Assembly: GCA_041391665.1 (NCBI GenBank)
Contig: JAWKNO010000001.1
Coordinates: forward strand, 1,550,001-1,614,000
Direction: 5' to 3'
DNA from: Bacteroidia bacterium
Lineage (GTDB): Bacteria > Bacteroidota > Bacteroidia > J057
DNA length: 64,000 nucleotides
Shown: positions 41,216-51,786 of the stretch, one piece after another
How the letters are laid out: each line of letters starts with the position of its first letter
How positions within the stretch are numbered: position 1 is the first letter of the stretch
Notes under the pieces: model-generated
What the model saw: the letters and a program-made list of their open reading frames with translations, nothing else
Database searches by the model: none
What the model was told of the DNA's origin: nothing
Made by a program: the position numbers and the translations under genes

Positions 41216-41665
41216 ATGGCTAAGCAGATTTCTACCTATGTGAAACTTCAGGTGAAGGGCGGCATGGCCAATCCTGCTCCTCCAATCGGACCTGCACTCG
41301 GCTCTAAAGGGCTGAATATCATGGAATTCTGTAAAAGGTTTAACGCCCAAACACAGGATAAACAAGGTCAGGTTCTGCCGGTTTTGATTACGGTTTACGC
41401 TGACAAAACATTTGATTTTGTCGTCAAAACCCCACCGGCAGCCGTAATGCTGATGCAGATAGCGAACATTAAAAGCGGTTCTCCGGAACCTAACCGTAAG
41501 AAAGTCGGGAAAGTATCATGGGATGACTGCAAGAAAATTGCAGAAACCAAGATGCCTGATCTCAACGCTTTTACACTGGAATCCGCTATGAAAATGGTCG
41601 CTGGAACAGCAAGGAGTATGGGTTTGGTTGTTGAAGGTACACCTCCCTGGGGAGAAGAAAACTAA
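41216..41665 (+). CDS. rplK: 50S ribosomal protein L11
   Basis: The 149-residue protein of the GTPase-associated centre that binds 23S rRNA next to L10/L12. The N-terminal QISTYVKLQVKGGMANPAPPIGPALGSKG and the C-terminal EGTPPWGEEN (each quoted only in part) match L11. It begins the rplKAJL-rpoBC series and is followed by rplA after 8 bases. Confidence 0.98.
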   Translation: MAKQISTYVKLQVKGGMANPAPPIGPALGSKGLNIMEFCKRFNAQTQDKQGQVLPVLITVYADKTFDFVVKTPPAAVMLMQIANIKSGSPEPNRKKVGKVSWDDCKKIAETKMPDLNAFTLESAMKMVAGTARSMGLVVEGTPPWGEEN

Positions 41666-41673
41666 TTTAGATC

Positions 41674-42372
41674 ATGGCGACAATTACGAAAAAGCATAAG
41701 CAGGCAACCGGCGCAGTCGATAGTGAAAAATACTACGACCTGAGCGATGCCTGTGCACTTCTGAAAAAAGTTGCATACGCCAAATTTGACGAGTCCGTCG
41801 AACTTCACGTCCGCTTGGGTGTGGATCCCCGTCAGGCAAATCAGATGGTGCGTGGTGTAACTACATTACCCCATGGAACGGGTAAAGCTGTACGCGTACT
41901 TGTGCTCACTACACCAGATAAAGAAGCCGCTGCAAAAGAAGCGGGTGCCGATCATGTGGGACTGGATGATTATATCCAGAAAATCACAGAGGGTTGGACA
42001 GATATTGACGTAATCATCTGCTCCCCTGATGTAATGCCTAAAGTCGGTAAACTCGGCCGTGTGCTGGGACCCCGTGGCCTGATGCCTAACCCTAAAAGTG
42101 GTACGGTTACTCCTGATGTAGCAAATGCAGTAAAAGAAGTAAAAGCAGGTAAGATTGACTTCAAAGTAGATAAGACCGGGATTATTCATGTCGCAATCGG
42201 GAAAGTTTCTTTCTCTGCGGATCAATTGATGGATAATGCAACAGAAATGCTGCAAACGCTCAACAAAATGAAACCCGCGACATCCAAAGGTATCTACTTC
42301 AAATCAATCTTTATGGCTTCTACGATGGGCCCCGGTATCAAGATTGAAAAATCCAGCGTTCAAGGACTTTAA
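41674..42372 (+). CDS. rplA: 50S ribosomal protein L1
   Basis: The 232-residue stalk protein L1, which helps tRNA exit and in many bacteria represses its own operon. The pattern VRLGVDPRQANQMVRG and the block LGPRGLMPNPKSGTVTPDV are diagnostic. It lies between rplK and rplJ with spacing under 10 bases, as in other bacteria. Confidence 0.98.
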   Translation: MATITKKHKQATGAVDSEKYYDLSDACALLKKVAYAKFDESVELHVRLGVDPRQANQMVRGVTTLPHGTGKAVRVLVLTTPDKEAAAKEAGADHVGLDDYIQKITEGWTDIDVIICSPDVMPKVGKLGRVLGPRGLMPNPKSGTVTPDVANAVKEVKAGKIDFKVDKTGIIHVAIGKVSFSADQLMDNATEMLQTLNKMKPATSKGIYFKSIFMASTMGPGIKIEKSSVQGL

Positions 42373-42375
42373 GTT

Positions 42376-42903
42376 ATGACGAAAGACGAGAAAATCCAAT
42401 TTGTCAAAGAATTGACGGAGAAGTTGAAGGAATATCCCAACTTCTACATTGCTGATGCCGGAGGAATGACCGTAGCCCAGGTAAACGACCTGAGAAAGCT
42501 TTGTTTTGAGTCTAATATCCCTATGCAGGTGATCAAGAACTCCCTGATTAAAAAAGCAGTGGAAAATCTTGGCGCTGATATGTCGGATTTGTATGGCTCT
42601 CTCAAACAGCCATCTTCGGTATTCTTTGCTACGGCAGAAAACCCCAGCGTACCAGCTAAATTGCTCAGAAAGTTCAGACAAACAAGTGAAAAACCCAAGC
42701 TGAAAGCGGCTGTTATTGATACCGCTGTTTTCATTGGGGATGATCAACTGAAAATCCTGACCGAACTGAAATCCAAAGATCAACTCATTGGGGAAATCAT
42801 TGGATTGCTACAGAGTCCGGCCAAAAATGTTGTTTCCGCTCTTCAATCGGGTGGTGGCAAACTGGCAGGAATCCTTAAAACCCTTTCTGAAAGGGACGCA
42901 TAA
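42376..42903 (+). CDS. rplJ: 50S ribosomal protein L10
   Basis: The 175-residue base of the L10-L12 stalk. The N-terminal rRNA-binding domain (YIADAGGMTVAQVNDLRK, shown in part) is followed by a C-terminal helix that binds L12 dimers (residues about 140-170). It starts 3 bases after rplA. The 97-base gap to rplL is free of genes. Confidence 0.97.
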   Translation: MTKDEKIQFVKELTEKLKEYPNFYIADAGGMTVAQVNDLRKLCFESNIPMQVIKNSLIKKAVENLGADMSDLYGSLKQPSSVFFATAENPSVPAKLLRKFRQTSEKPKLKAAVIDTAVFIGDDQLKILTELKSKDQLIGEIIGLLQSPAKNVVSALQSGGGKLAGILKTLSERDA

Positions 42904-43000
42904 TCCTGTGGGTTGCTTCCTTCGAAGGTCAAACTTTGAAAGCCCGCATTCAATTTGATAGTTTATTTACTTATAAGATTTATTTAATAGCATTAAGAAA

Positions 43001-43384
43001 ATGGCAGATCTTAAAGCATTCGCAGAACAACTGGTGAACCTGACAGTAAAAGAGGTAAACGAGTTGGCAGACATATTGAAACAAGAGTACGGCATTGAAC
43101 CCGCAGCAGCTGCTGTTGCTGTTGCTGCTGCTCCTTCCGCAGACGCTGGTGGTGCTTCCGCAGTTGTTGAGCAAAGCGAGTTCGATGTTATGCTTAAAAG
43201 TGCAGGTGGTGGCAAACTCAACGTAGTGAAAGTTGTAAAAACAGTCACTGGTCTTGGCCTGAAAGAGGCTAAAGAACTCGTTGACAAAGCTCCCGTTGCT
43301 ATAAAAGAAAAAGTGAGCAAAGAAGAGGCTGAATCTATCAAGGCTCAACTCGTAGAAGCTGGTGCTGAGGTAGAGGTGAAGTAG
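43001..43384 (+). CDS. rplL: 50S ribosomal protein L7/L12
   Basis: A 127-residue stalk protein present in several copies per ribosome that recruits translation factors. The N-terminal dimerisation helices are followed by an Ala-rich hinge (residues about 35-55) and the globular domain with GLGLKEAKELVDKAP. The C-terminal block is complete. A perfect hairpin follows in the gap to rpoB. Confidence 0.98.
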   Translation: MADLKAFAEQLVNLTVKEVNELADILKQEYGIEPAAAAVAVAAAPSADAGGASAVVEQSEFDVMLKSAGGGKLNVVKVVKTVTGLGLKEAKELVDKAPVAIKEKVSKEEAESIKAQLVEAGAEVEVK

Positions 43385-43421
43385 TATGTCCCGTAAAGGG
43401 ATTCAAACTTCTACCCTTAAG

Positions 43422-43451
43422 ATAGACCTGATTCGGTGTAATCAGGTCTAT
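43422..43451 (+). promoter_or_regulatory. Hairpin between rplL and rpoB, possible attenuator
   Basis: ATAGACCTGATT (43422-43433) and its exact reverse complement (43440-43451) form a 12-bp stem with a 6-nt loop. No T run follows (ttcccctata), so simple termination is unlikely. In E. coli the same gap holds an attenuator and an RNase III cut site, which suggests a similar role here. Confidence 0.7.
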
Positions 43452-43535
43452 TCCCCTATATTATGGCCTAAGATTTGATTTCGTTTTTTTACATCGCGAG
43501 CATTTCCTTAATTTCACCCACAAAATTCTATCGTA

Positions 43536-46500
43536 TTGGCTAATACAAAAGATTCCAACCGGATTTCATTCTCCAAGATCAAGAAGGTAATTGAATATCC
43601 GGATTTCCTGGAGGTTCAACTTTGGTCTTTCAGAGAATTTATGCAGGTGGACACTCCGCCTGATAAAAGGAAAGAAGAAGGGTTATTTAAAGTTTTTAAG
43701 GAAAATTTCCCAATAACCGATGCAAGGGAAAACTTCGTTCTTGAGTTCCTGGATTACTACATTGACCCGCCCCGCTATTCAATTGAGGAGTGTAAAGGCC
43801 GGGGGCTGACTTATTCTGTCGCCCTCAAAGCTAAACTTTTCCTCTACTGTACGGACCCGGAAAATGAAGACTTCGAGCCGGTAACTCAGGAAGTGTATTT
43901 GGGAAATATTCCCTACATGACCGATAACGGTACCTTTATCATTAATGGTGCCGAAAGAGTCGTTGTAAGCCAGCTTCACCGCTCACCCGGTGTATTCTTT
44001 GGCCAATCCTACCATGCCAATGGCTCTAAACTCTATTCGGCACGTATTATCCCTTTCAAAGGTTCCTGGATTGAATTTTCTACTGACGTAAATAACGTCA
44101 TGTACTCCTACATTGACCGGAAGAAGAAATTCCCGGTCACAACCCTTATGCGGGCGATTGGTTATAGTTCGGACAAGGATATCCTTGAAATTTTCGGACT
44201 CGCTGAGGAGGTAAAGATCAATAAGGCTAACCTGAAAAAATGTGAAGGTCGTAAACTGGCAGCCCGGATCCTTCGCACTTGGACAGAAGACTTCGTCGAT
44301 GAAGATACAGGAGAAGTGGTCTCCATTACCAGAAATGAGGTCCTCTTTGAAAGAGACCATATCATTGAAAAAGATGATATCGATCAGATTCTGGACTCAG
44401 GGGTGGCTTCTATGATCCTTGTTGCCGAATCTACCAATGCAGCTGAATATTCTATTATATATAATACTCTTCAGAAAGACAATGCCAACTCACAGAGTGA
44501 AGCCGTCGATCTGATCTACCGCCAGTTGCGTAATGCAGAACCACCAGATGAAGAAACCGCTCGCGGGGTAATCGATAAACTCTTCTTTAGCGACAAACGC
44601 TATGACCTCGGTGAAGTTGGGCGTTACCGGCTAAATAAAAAACTTCATAACACTTTTGATGAAACCAGCCAGGTGCTCACCAAAAGTGATATTATCAAGA
44701 TTGTTGAATATCTGGTCGAACTCCAAAACAGCAAAACGCATGTTGACGATATTGACCACCTGAGCAATCGTCGTGTAAGAACTGTCGGAGAGCAACTGTA
44801 CTCTCAGTTTAGTGTAGGTCTCGCCCGTATGGCCCGTACCATTCGTGAGAGAATGAATATTCGGGACAATGAGGTATTTACACCTTCAGACCTTATCAAC
44901 GCACGTACCCTCTCCAGTGTTATTAACTCTTTCTTCGGTACCAACCAGCTGAGCCAGTTTCTCGATCAGACGAATCCTCTCTCTGAGTTGACTCACAAGC
45001 GCAGGGTTTCTGCTCTTGGCCCAGGCGGTCTTTCCCGTGAAAGAGCGGGATTTGAGGTAAGGGACGTTCACTATACTCACTACGGAAGACTTTGCCCGAT
45101 TGAGACCCCTGAAGGTCCAAACATTGGTCTTATTTCTTCTTTGTGTACGTATGCTAAAATCAATCCTATGGGATTCATTGAAACGCCGTACCGTAAAGTT
45201 GAAGAAGGACTTGTCTCCGAAAAGGCTACCTACCTGAGTGCGGAAGAAGAAGACGATACCATCATCGCGCAGTCCAATGCACCTATTACTGATGAAGGAG
45301 CATTTGTCAATAATAAAGTAAAAGCCCGTAGAATGGGCGACTTCCCGGTTGTTGAACCGGATGTCGTTGCTTTCATGGATGTTGCACCCAATCAGATTGT
45401 CTCTGTTGCTGCTTCACTTATTCCTTTCCTGGAAAATGATGATGCCAACCGTGCACTCATGGGTTCCAACATGCAACGTCAGGCTGTACCGCTGCTGAAA
45501 CCTGAAGCACCTATCGTAGGAACGGGTATTGAACGCAAAGTTGCAGAAGATTCCCGCTCTATGATGAAGGCTGAAGGATCTGGTGTTGTTGATTTTGTGG
45601 ATGGTAGTAAAGTTGTGATCCGGTATGACCGTACCCCAACTGATGACCTGATCAGCTTCGACTCCAGTCTTGTCACCTATCCGATGCCTAAATTCCAGCG
45701 GACCAACCAAAATACCTGCGTGAACCTTCGTCCTACTGTAAAAACAGGGCAAAAGGTGGAACTGGGTACGGTAATCGCCGATGGATATTCCACAGAAGAT
45801 GGTGAATTGGCCCTTGGGAAAAATCTTCTGGTGGCATTTATGCCATGGCAGGGATATAATTTTGAGGATGCGATTGTAATTTCTGAAAGGGTGGTTGCCG
45901 AAGACGTTTATACCTCTATCCATATTGAAGAGTTTGAACTTCAGGTTAGAGATACCAAACGTGGAGAGGAAGAACTCACCCGGGAGATTCCAAACGTCAG
46001 TGAAGATGCGATCAAACATCTGGACGAAAACGGGCTGATCCGCGTAGGTGCAGAAGTAAATCCCGGTGATATCCTGATCGGAAAAATTACACCTAAAGGA
46101 GAGTCTGATCCAACCCCGGAAGAAAAATTGCTCAGAGCGATCTTTGGCGATAAGGCGGGTGATGTAAAAGATGCCTCTCTTCGGGTGCCGCCATCCATTC
46201 AGGGTGTGGTCATTGACAAAATGCTTTTCTCTAAAGAAAAGAAAGAAACCAAGGCCAAAGCCAGAGATAAAAAGATGCTTACCACTTTGGAAGAGCGATA
46301 TACATCAGAACTTGCTGAAATCCATCAACTGATGGTTTCCAAGCTGATGGCATTGCTCGGTGAAGAAAAATCCAAGGGGGTTAAGAATAAATTCAATGAA
46401 GAAGTAATTGCTTCAGGTAAGAGATTTAGCGAAAAATCTCTCCAGGCACTCAACTTCCTTGATGTGATTCCTGCGGACTGGACTTCGGATGATAGCCTTA

Positions 46501-47339
46501 ACCGTAGTGTTGAAGTGCTTTTCCGGAATTACAAGCGCAAATACGATCTGATCGAAGGAAAATTCCGCAGAGAAGAATATCAGATAAGAGTGGGAGATGA
46601 GTTGCCGTCCGGTATTCTGAAACTGGCAAAAGTGTATGTTGCCAAAAAACGGAAACTGAAAGTCGGGGATAAAATGGCGGGTCGCCACGGAAACAAAGGG
46701 GTTGTAGCCAAGATTGTTCCGGTAGAAGACATGCCATTCCTTGATGATGGAACACCTGTCGACATTGTACTTAACCCACTGGGGGTACCTTCTCGTATGA
46801 ACCTGGGACAGGTATATGAGAGTATCCTCGCATGGGCAGGTAAAAAACTCGGTCTGAAGTTCGCTACGCCGATCTTTGACGGTGCTACCGTTGATGATGT
46901 AAATGATTATCTGAAGAAGGCAAAACTTCCTGAATATGGAGTTACCCGCCTGCTCAATGGTCAGTCTGGCGAACGCTTCAGTGAAGCTACTACTGTCGGT
47001 GTGATTTATATGCTTAAGCTGATCCACCTGGTAGACGATAAGATGCACTCACGTTCGATCGGTCCATACTCGTTGATTACACAACAGCCGCTGGGTGGTA
47101 AAGCTCAGTTTGGTGGACAACGTTTTGGAGAGATGGAAGTGTGGGCATTGGAAGCTTTCGGCGCAGCGCATATCCTCAGGGAAATGCTTACAGTTAAGTC
47201 TGACGATGTCGTAGGTAGAGCAAAAGTCTATGAGTCAATTGTAAAAGGTGATGTGCTTCCGATCCCGGGGGTACCAGAATCCTTTAACGTATTGATTCAC
47301 GAACTCAGAGGTCTGGCCCTTGAGGTGACCCTGGAGTAA
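43536..47339 (+). CDS. rpoB: RNA polymerase beta subunit
   Basis: The 1267-residue second-largest subunit of RNA polymerase, complete through the conserved C-terminal LRGLALEVTLE. It has the rifampicin-binding cluster (FFGTNQLSQFLDQTNPLSELTHKRR in part, near residue 470) and the conserved GDKMAGRHGNKG near the catalytic region. The only in-frame start near the expected N-terminus is TTG at 43536 (MANTKDSNRISF), since no in-frame ATG precedes it. It follows rplL by 151 bases that hold the hairpin, and precedes rpoC by 59 bases. Confidence 0.98.
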   Translation: MANTKDSNRISFSKIKKVIEYPDFLEVQLWSFREFMQVDTPPDKRKEEGLFKVFKENFPITDARENFVLEFLDYYIDPPRYSIEECKGRGLTYSVALKAKLFLYCTDPENEDFEPVTQEVYLGNIPYMTDNGTFIINGAERVVVSQLHRSPGVFFGQSYHANGSKLYSARIIPFKGSWIEFSTDVNNVMYSYIDRKKKFPVTTLMRAIGYSSDKDILEIFGLAEEVKINKANLKKCEGRKLAARILRTWTEDFVDEDTGEVVSITRNEVLFERDHIIEKDDIDQILDSGVASMILVAESTNAAEYSIIYNTLQKDNANSQSEAVDLIYRQLRNAEPPDEETARGVIDKLFFSDKRYDLGEVGRYRLNKKLHNTFDETSQVLTKSDIIKIVEYLVELQNSKTHVDDIDHLSNRRVRTVGEQLYSQFSVGLARMARTIRERMNIRDNEVFTPSDLINARTLSSVINSFFGTNQLSQFLDQTNPLSELTHKRRVSALGPGGLSRERAGFEVRDVHYTHYGRLCPIETPEGPNIGLISSLCTYAKINPMGFIETPYRKVEEGLVSEKATYLSAEEEDDTIIAQSNAPITDEGAFVNNKVKARRMGDFPVVEPDVVAFMDVAPNQIVSVAASLIPFLENDDANRALMGSNMQRQAVPLLKPEAPIVGTGIERKVAEDSRSMMKAEGSGVVDFVDGSKVVIRYDRTPTDDLISFDSSLVTYPMPKFQRTNQNTCVNLRPTVKTGQKVELGTVIADGYSTEDGELALGKNLLVAFMPWQGYNFEDAIVISERVVAEDVYTSIHIEEFELQVRDTKRGEEELTREIPNVSEDAIKHLDENGLIRVGAEVNPGDILIGKITPKGESDPTPEEKLLRAIFGDKAGDVKDASLRVPPSIQGVVIDKMLFSKEKKETKAKARDKKMLTTLEERYTSELAEIHQLMVSKLMALLGEEKSKGVKNKFNEEVIASGKRFSEKSLQALNFLDVIPADWTSDDSLNRSVEVLFRNYKRKYDLIEGKFRREEYQIRVGDELPSGILKLAKVYVAKKRKLKVGDKMAGRHGNKGVVAKIVPVEDMPFLDDGTPVDIVLNPLGVPSRMNLGQVYESILAWAGKKLGLKFATPIFDGATVDDVNDYLKKAKLPEYGVTRLLNGQSGERFSEATTVGVIYMLKLIHLVDDKMHSRSIGPYSLITQQPLGGKAQFGGQRFGEMEVWALEAFGAAHILREMLTVKSDDVVGRAKVYESIVKGDVLPIPGVPESFNVLIHELRGLALEVTLE

Positions 47340-47398
47340 AAATTATAGTTTTCCTTTGGGAATAATATATCATTTATTAAACATAGCGGAGGTAACGC

Positions 47399-50300
47399 AT
47401 GCCCATAGCTAAAAACACCAAAATCACCAGTGATTTCAGTCGAATCACCGTAAGCCTTGCTTCTCCTGAAGCGATTCTGAACCGTTCGAATGGTGAGGTG
47501 CTAAAGCCTGAAACCATCAACTACCGGACATATAAGCCGGAGAAGGACGGGCTGTTTTGTGAACGGATCTTTGGCCCTGTGAAAGACTATGAATGTCACT
47601 GCGGGAAGTACAAAAGAATCCGTTATAAGGGAATTATCTGCGACCGTTGTGGCGTGGAAGTTACCGAAAAGAAAGTCCGCCGTGAGCGGATGGGGCATAT
47701 CCAGTTGGTTGTGCCTGTAGCGCATATCTGGTATTTCCGTACTCTGCCAAGTAAAATTGGTTATCTGCTGGGCCTTACTTCCAAAAAACTGGACCAGGTC
47801 ATTTACTATGAAAGGTATGTGGTCATCAATCCAGGGGTATTGGAAAATGAGGGTATTCAGAAAATGGACTTCCTAACGGAAGAAGAGTATCTGACCCACA
47901 TGGAAACGCTGCCCAAAGATAATATGATGCTGCCGGATGAAGATCCGCAGAAGTTTATCGCTAAAATGGGGGCCGAAGCACTTGAAATGTTGCTTAGTAC
48001 GATTGATCTCGATGATCTTTCCTACACACTTCGTCAACGTGCAGCGAATGAGTCTTCTCAGCAGAGAAAAAATGATGCGCTGAAGCGTTTGAAGGTTGTC
48101 GAAGCTTTCCGCTCGGCAAACCGCAGAATGGAAAATAAACCCGAATGGATGGTGGTGCGAATTGTACCGGTAATTCCTCCGGAACTTCGCCCTCTGGTGC
48201 CTTTGGAAGGTGGCCGCTTTGCAACTTCTGACCTTAACGATCTCTACCGCCGGGTAATCATTCGTAACAACCGTCTCAAGCGCCTGATCGAAATTAAAGC
48301 GCCTGAAGTAATTCTCCGCAATGAAAAGCGGATGCTTCAGGAAGCCGTTGACTCGCTGTTTGATAATACCCGTAAAGTAAATGCCGTAAGATCTGATTCC
48401 AACAGAGCGCTGAAGTCTCTTTCTGATATGCTCAAAGGAAAGCAGGGGCGTTTCCGTCAAAACCTTCTGGGTAAAAGGGTTGACTACTCTGGTCGTTCTG
48501 TAATTGTGGTTGGACCTAACTTGAAACTCTATGAGTGTGGTCTTCCTAAATCCATGGCGGCTGAATTATTTAAGCCTTTCGTTATCCGGAAGCTCATCGA
48601 ACGGGGGATCGTAAAAACAGTCAAGAGCGCGAAAAAACTTGTTGACCGTCGCGACCCTGTGATTTGGGATATCCTCGAAAATACGCTGAAAGGCCACCCG
48701 GTTCTCCTCAACCGTGCGCCAACGCTTCACCGTTTAGGTATTCAGGCTTTTATGCCTCGTCTGGTTGAAGGTAAGGCGATCCAGCTTCACCCGTTGGTTT
48801 GTACGGGCTTTAACGCTGACTTTGACGGTGACCAAATGGCGGTGCACGTACCGCTGAGCAATGAGGCTTGTCTTGAGGCTATCGTACTGATGCTTGCCGG
48901 ACACAATATTCTTCACCCTGCCAACGGAACACCTATTACTCTTCCTACTCAGGACATGGTATTAGGGGTGTACTACCTTACCAAAGGTCGTCCAAAGCAG
49001 AAAGGAGAAGGCTTGCTTTTTGGAAGCCCTGAAGAAGTCGAAATTGCTTATAATGAAGGAGTAGTTGCCAAACACGCCTATATCAAACTTCGCCATTTCA
49101 AATACGATGATAATGGTGAAATTCAAATGGGCGAAGATGGTAACCCTTTAAAAGAAATCATCGAGACCACCGTCGGACGGGTAATGTTTAATAAAATCGT
49201 TCCCAAAGGTGCCGGCTATGTAAATATTCTTCTTTCGAAGAAGTCCATGCGTACGGTTATCATGGATATTTTCCTCCGGGTGGGGCTTGTTGATACGGTT
49301 AAATTCCTCGATGACCTTAAAGATCTTGGTTTCCAGGAAGCTTTTAAAGGTGGGCTCTCTTTCTCATTGGGTGAGGTTATTATCCCTGTCGAGAAAGACA
49401 TACTTATCAAAGAAGCCGAAAATAAGATTGAAGATGTGGCTGCCAGCTATGCCATGGGTCTTATTACGGAAAATGAGAGATATAACCAGGTAATTGACAT
49501 CTGGACTCATACCAACTCCCGCCTGACAGAGACGCTGATGAAGCAGTTGAGCGAGGATAAGGATGGGTTTAACAACATCTATATGATGTTCCATTCCGGA
49601 GCCAGGGGTTCCAAGGAACAGATTCGTCAGCTTGGCGGTATGCGTGGTCTGATGGCTAAACCACAGAAAACGCTTAAAGGCTCTGCCGGTGAAATTATTG
49701 AGAACCCGATTCTCGCAAATTTCAAGGAAGGACTTTCTGTATTGGAATACTTCATCTCTACCCACGGTGCACGTAAAGGTCTCGCGGATACAGCGCTTAA
49801 AACGGCTGATGCCGGGTATCTTACCCGCCGTCTCGTAGACGTAGCGCAGGACGTGATCATTACAGAGGAAGATTGTGGAACGCTTCGTGGTATTACAACT
49901 ACGGCTCTTAAAGAAAACGAGGACGTGATTCAGCCATTAGGTGAGCGTATTCTCGGTCGTGTATCTCTGAATGATGTAATTGATCCATTGAATCCCGATG
50001 TAATCATCGTCGGTGCCGGTGAAGAAATTACGGAAGCGGTTATGAACGCGATCGATGAAACGGCTATCGAAGAAGTGGAAATTCGTTCCGTACTTACCTG
50101 TGAATCCAAAATGGGTGTTTGTGCCAAATGCTACGGTCGTAACCTGGCTAACAACCAAATGGTTGAAGCAGGGGAAGCTGTTGGCGTTGTCGCTGCTCAA
50201 TCTATCGGAGAACCAGGTACACAGCTTACCCTTCGTACTTTCCACGTGGGTGGTACTGCACAAAGGGTTACCTCGGCAAGCCAGTTGATCGCCAAATTCC

Positions 50301-51730
50301 CCGGTCGTGTGGAACTTGAAAACGTAAGGTTTGTTGAGCGTGAAGTAGAGGATGACGACGAGCCAGTGCGGATCATCATTAGCCGTACCGGTAAACTCAA
50401 AATTGTCGATGAGCAGTCCAGAATTCTCTTCTCCAACAAAGTACCTTACGGGTCTTACCTTTATGTAAATGATGGTGAGCATGTAGAAAAAGGAATGATG
50501 CTGTGTAAATGGGATCCATATAACTCCGTTATTATCTCTGAGTTTGAGGGTAAAATACAGCTGGATGATGTAAAAGAAGGGGTAACTTATCTGGAGGATA
50601 TCGACGAACAGACCGGACACAAAGAGAAGGTCATTATCGATAGCCGCGATAAAGCTATCAACCCGACAATTATCATTCTGAATAAAAAAGGTGAAGAGCT
50701 TAGAAGTTATAACCTTCCCGTAGGCGCGCACCTCGTAGCTGGAAACGGTGAATCTGTTACTGCCGGTCAGATTATGGTGAAAATTCCAAGATCTGGTGGT
50801 GGTACTGCGGATATCACGGGTGGTCTGCCAAGGGTAACCGAGCTTTTCGAAGCACGTAACCCCTCTAACCCAGCCGTTGTAACAGCTATTGAAGGTGTGG
50901 TTAAACTGGGTGGAATTAAGCGTGGTAACAGGGAAGTATTTATTATCTCCCCTGATGGCTCTGACGAAAGACGTTATCTGGTTTCCCTCAACAAACATAT
51001 TCTTGTTCATGACGGGGATTATGTAATGTCCGGAGAGATGCTTTCTGATGGAGCGATCGCACCTAAGGACATCCTCTCGATCAAAGGCCCAAGCGCTGTT
51101 CAGTCATATATTGTGAATGAAATCCAGGAAGTTTACCGTATGCAAGGTGTACCTATCAACGATAAACATATCGAAGTGATCGTGCGCCAGATGATGCAAA
51201 AAGTAGAAATCGTGGATGCTGGTGATACAATTTTCCTTGAAAAAGAAGTTGTAAACCGTCTGGATTTCCAGGAAGAGAATGACTGGATTTTTGACAAATT
51301 GGTAATTGAAGAACCAGGAGATTCTACAAGTCTGAAGCCGGGACAAATAGTCTCTCAGCGCAGATTGCGGGACGAAAACTCCGGGCTTCGCCGTCAGGAT
51401 CTGAAACTGGTAAAAGCCAGAGAAGCCAGATCGGCAGTTTGTCAGCCCGTACTGATGGGTATTACCCGGGCATCCCTGGGTACCAAGTCGTGGCTCTCAG
51501 CTGCGTCCTTCCAGGAAACTACCAAAGTACTGAGCGAAGCTGCAATTACAGCAAAAACAGATGACCTCGGAGGTCTGAAGGAGAACGTAATCGTTGGGCA
51601 CCTCGTACCAGCCGGAACAGGACTTCGTAAGTACCACGACATTCTCGTGGGAGATATGGAAGAATACAAAGACCGGATGGATGGACGGGAGACAAGTGCC
51701 AGAAATACTTCTACCGTGATTTCCGACTAG
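47399..51730 (+). CDS. rpoC: RNA polymerase beta' subunit
   Basis: The 1443-residue catalytic subunit. The zinc-binding motif CHCGKYKRIRYKGIICDRCG is near residue 65, and the catalytic metal site NADFDGDQMAVH starts at residue 472 (Asp474, 476 and 478). The second zinc site and the C-terminal region follow. The start codon is preceded by a strong Shine-Dalgarno GGAGG, 7 bases upstream, which is unusual for this genome. A terminator hairpin with a T run ends the operon about 25 bases after the stop. Confidence 0.98.
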   Translation: MPIAKNTKITSDFSRITVSLASPEAILNRSNGEVLKPETINYRTYKPEKDGLFCERIFGPVKDYECHCGKYKRIRYKGIICDRCGVEVTEKKVRRERMGHIQLVVPVAHIWYFRTLPSKIGYLLGLTSKKLDQVIYYERYVVINPGVLENEGIQKMDFLTEEEYLTHMETLPKDNMMLPDEDPQKFIAKMGAEALEMLLSTIDLDDLSYTLRQRAANESSQQRKNDALKRLKVVEAFRSANRRMENKPEWMVVRIVPVIPPELRPLVPLEGGRFATSDLNDLYRRVIIRNNRLKRLIEIKAPEVILRNEKRMLQEAVDSLFDNTRKVNAVRSDSNRALKSLSDMLKGKQGRFRQNLLGKRVDYSGRSVIVVGPNLKLYECGLPKSMAAELFKPFVIRKLIERGIVKTVKSAKKLVDRRDPVIWDILENTLKGHPVLLNRAPTLHRLGIQAFMPRLVEGKAIQLHPLVCTGFNADFDGDQMAVHVPLSNEACLEAIVLMLAGHNILHPANGTPITLPTQDMVLGVYYLTKGRPKQKGEGLLFGSPEEVEIAYNEGVVAKHAYIKLRHFKYDDNGEIQMGEDGNPLKEIIETTVGRVMFNKIVPKGAGYVNILLSKKSMRTVIMDIFLRVGLVDTVKFLDDLKDLGFQEAFKGGLSFSLGEVIIPVEKDILIKEAENKIEDVAASYAMGLITENERYNQVIDIWTHTNSRLTETLMKQLSEDKDGFNNIYMMFHSGARGSKEQIRQLGGMRGLMAKPQKTLKGSAGEIIENPILANFKEGLSVLEYFISTHGARKGLADTALKTADAGYLTRRLVDVAQDVIITEEDCGTLRGITTTALKENEDVIQPLGERILGRVSLNDVIDPLNPDVIIVGAGEEITEAVMNAIDETAIEEVEIRSVLTCESKMGVCAKCYGRNLANNQMVEAGEAVGVVAAQSIGEPGTQLTLRTFHVGGTAQRVTSASQLIAKFPGRVELENVRFVEREVEDDDEPVRIIISRTGKLKIVDEQSRILFSNKVPYGSYLYVNDGEHVEKGMMLCKWDPYNSVIISEFEGKIQLDDVKEGVTYLEDIDEQTGHKEKVIIDSRDKAINPTIIILNKKGEELRSYNLPVGAHLVAGNGESVTAGQIMVKIPRSGGGTADITGGLPRVTELFEARNPSNPAVVTAIEGVVKLGGIKRGNREVFIISPDGSDERRYLVSLNKHILVHDGDYVMSGEMLSDGAIAPKDILSIKGPSAVQSYIVNEIQEVYRMQGVPINDKHIEVIVRQMMQKVEIVDAGDTIFLEKEVVNRLDFQEENDWIFDKLVIEEPGDSTSLKPGQIVSQRRLRDENSGLRRQDLKLVKAREARSAVCQPVLMGITRASLGTKSWLSAASFQETTKVLSEAAITAKTDDLGGLKENVIVGHLVPAGTGLRKYHDILVGDMEEYKDRMDGRETSARNTSTVISD

Positions 51731-51754
51731 GTTATCCATTAGATATGTTACAGG

Positions 51755-51786
51755 AGAAGGGGCTTTTAAAGTCCCTTCTTTTTTTT
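51755..51786 (+). terminator. Terminator after rpoC
   Basis: AGAAGGGGCTTT and AAAGTCCCTTCT (51755-51766 and 51768-51779) form a 12-bp stem with one G-T pair around a minimal loop, followed by T8. It closes the rplK-rpoC operon. Confidence 0.85.

Noticed and set aside
49937..51010. A 357-codon frame antisense to rpoC
   Set aside because: It is a shadow of a highly conserved gene, with no family features.
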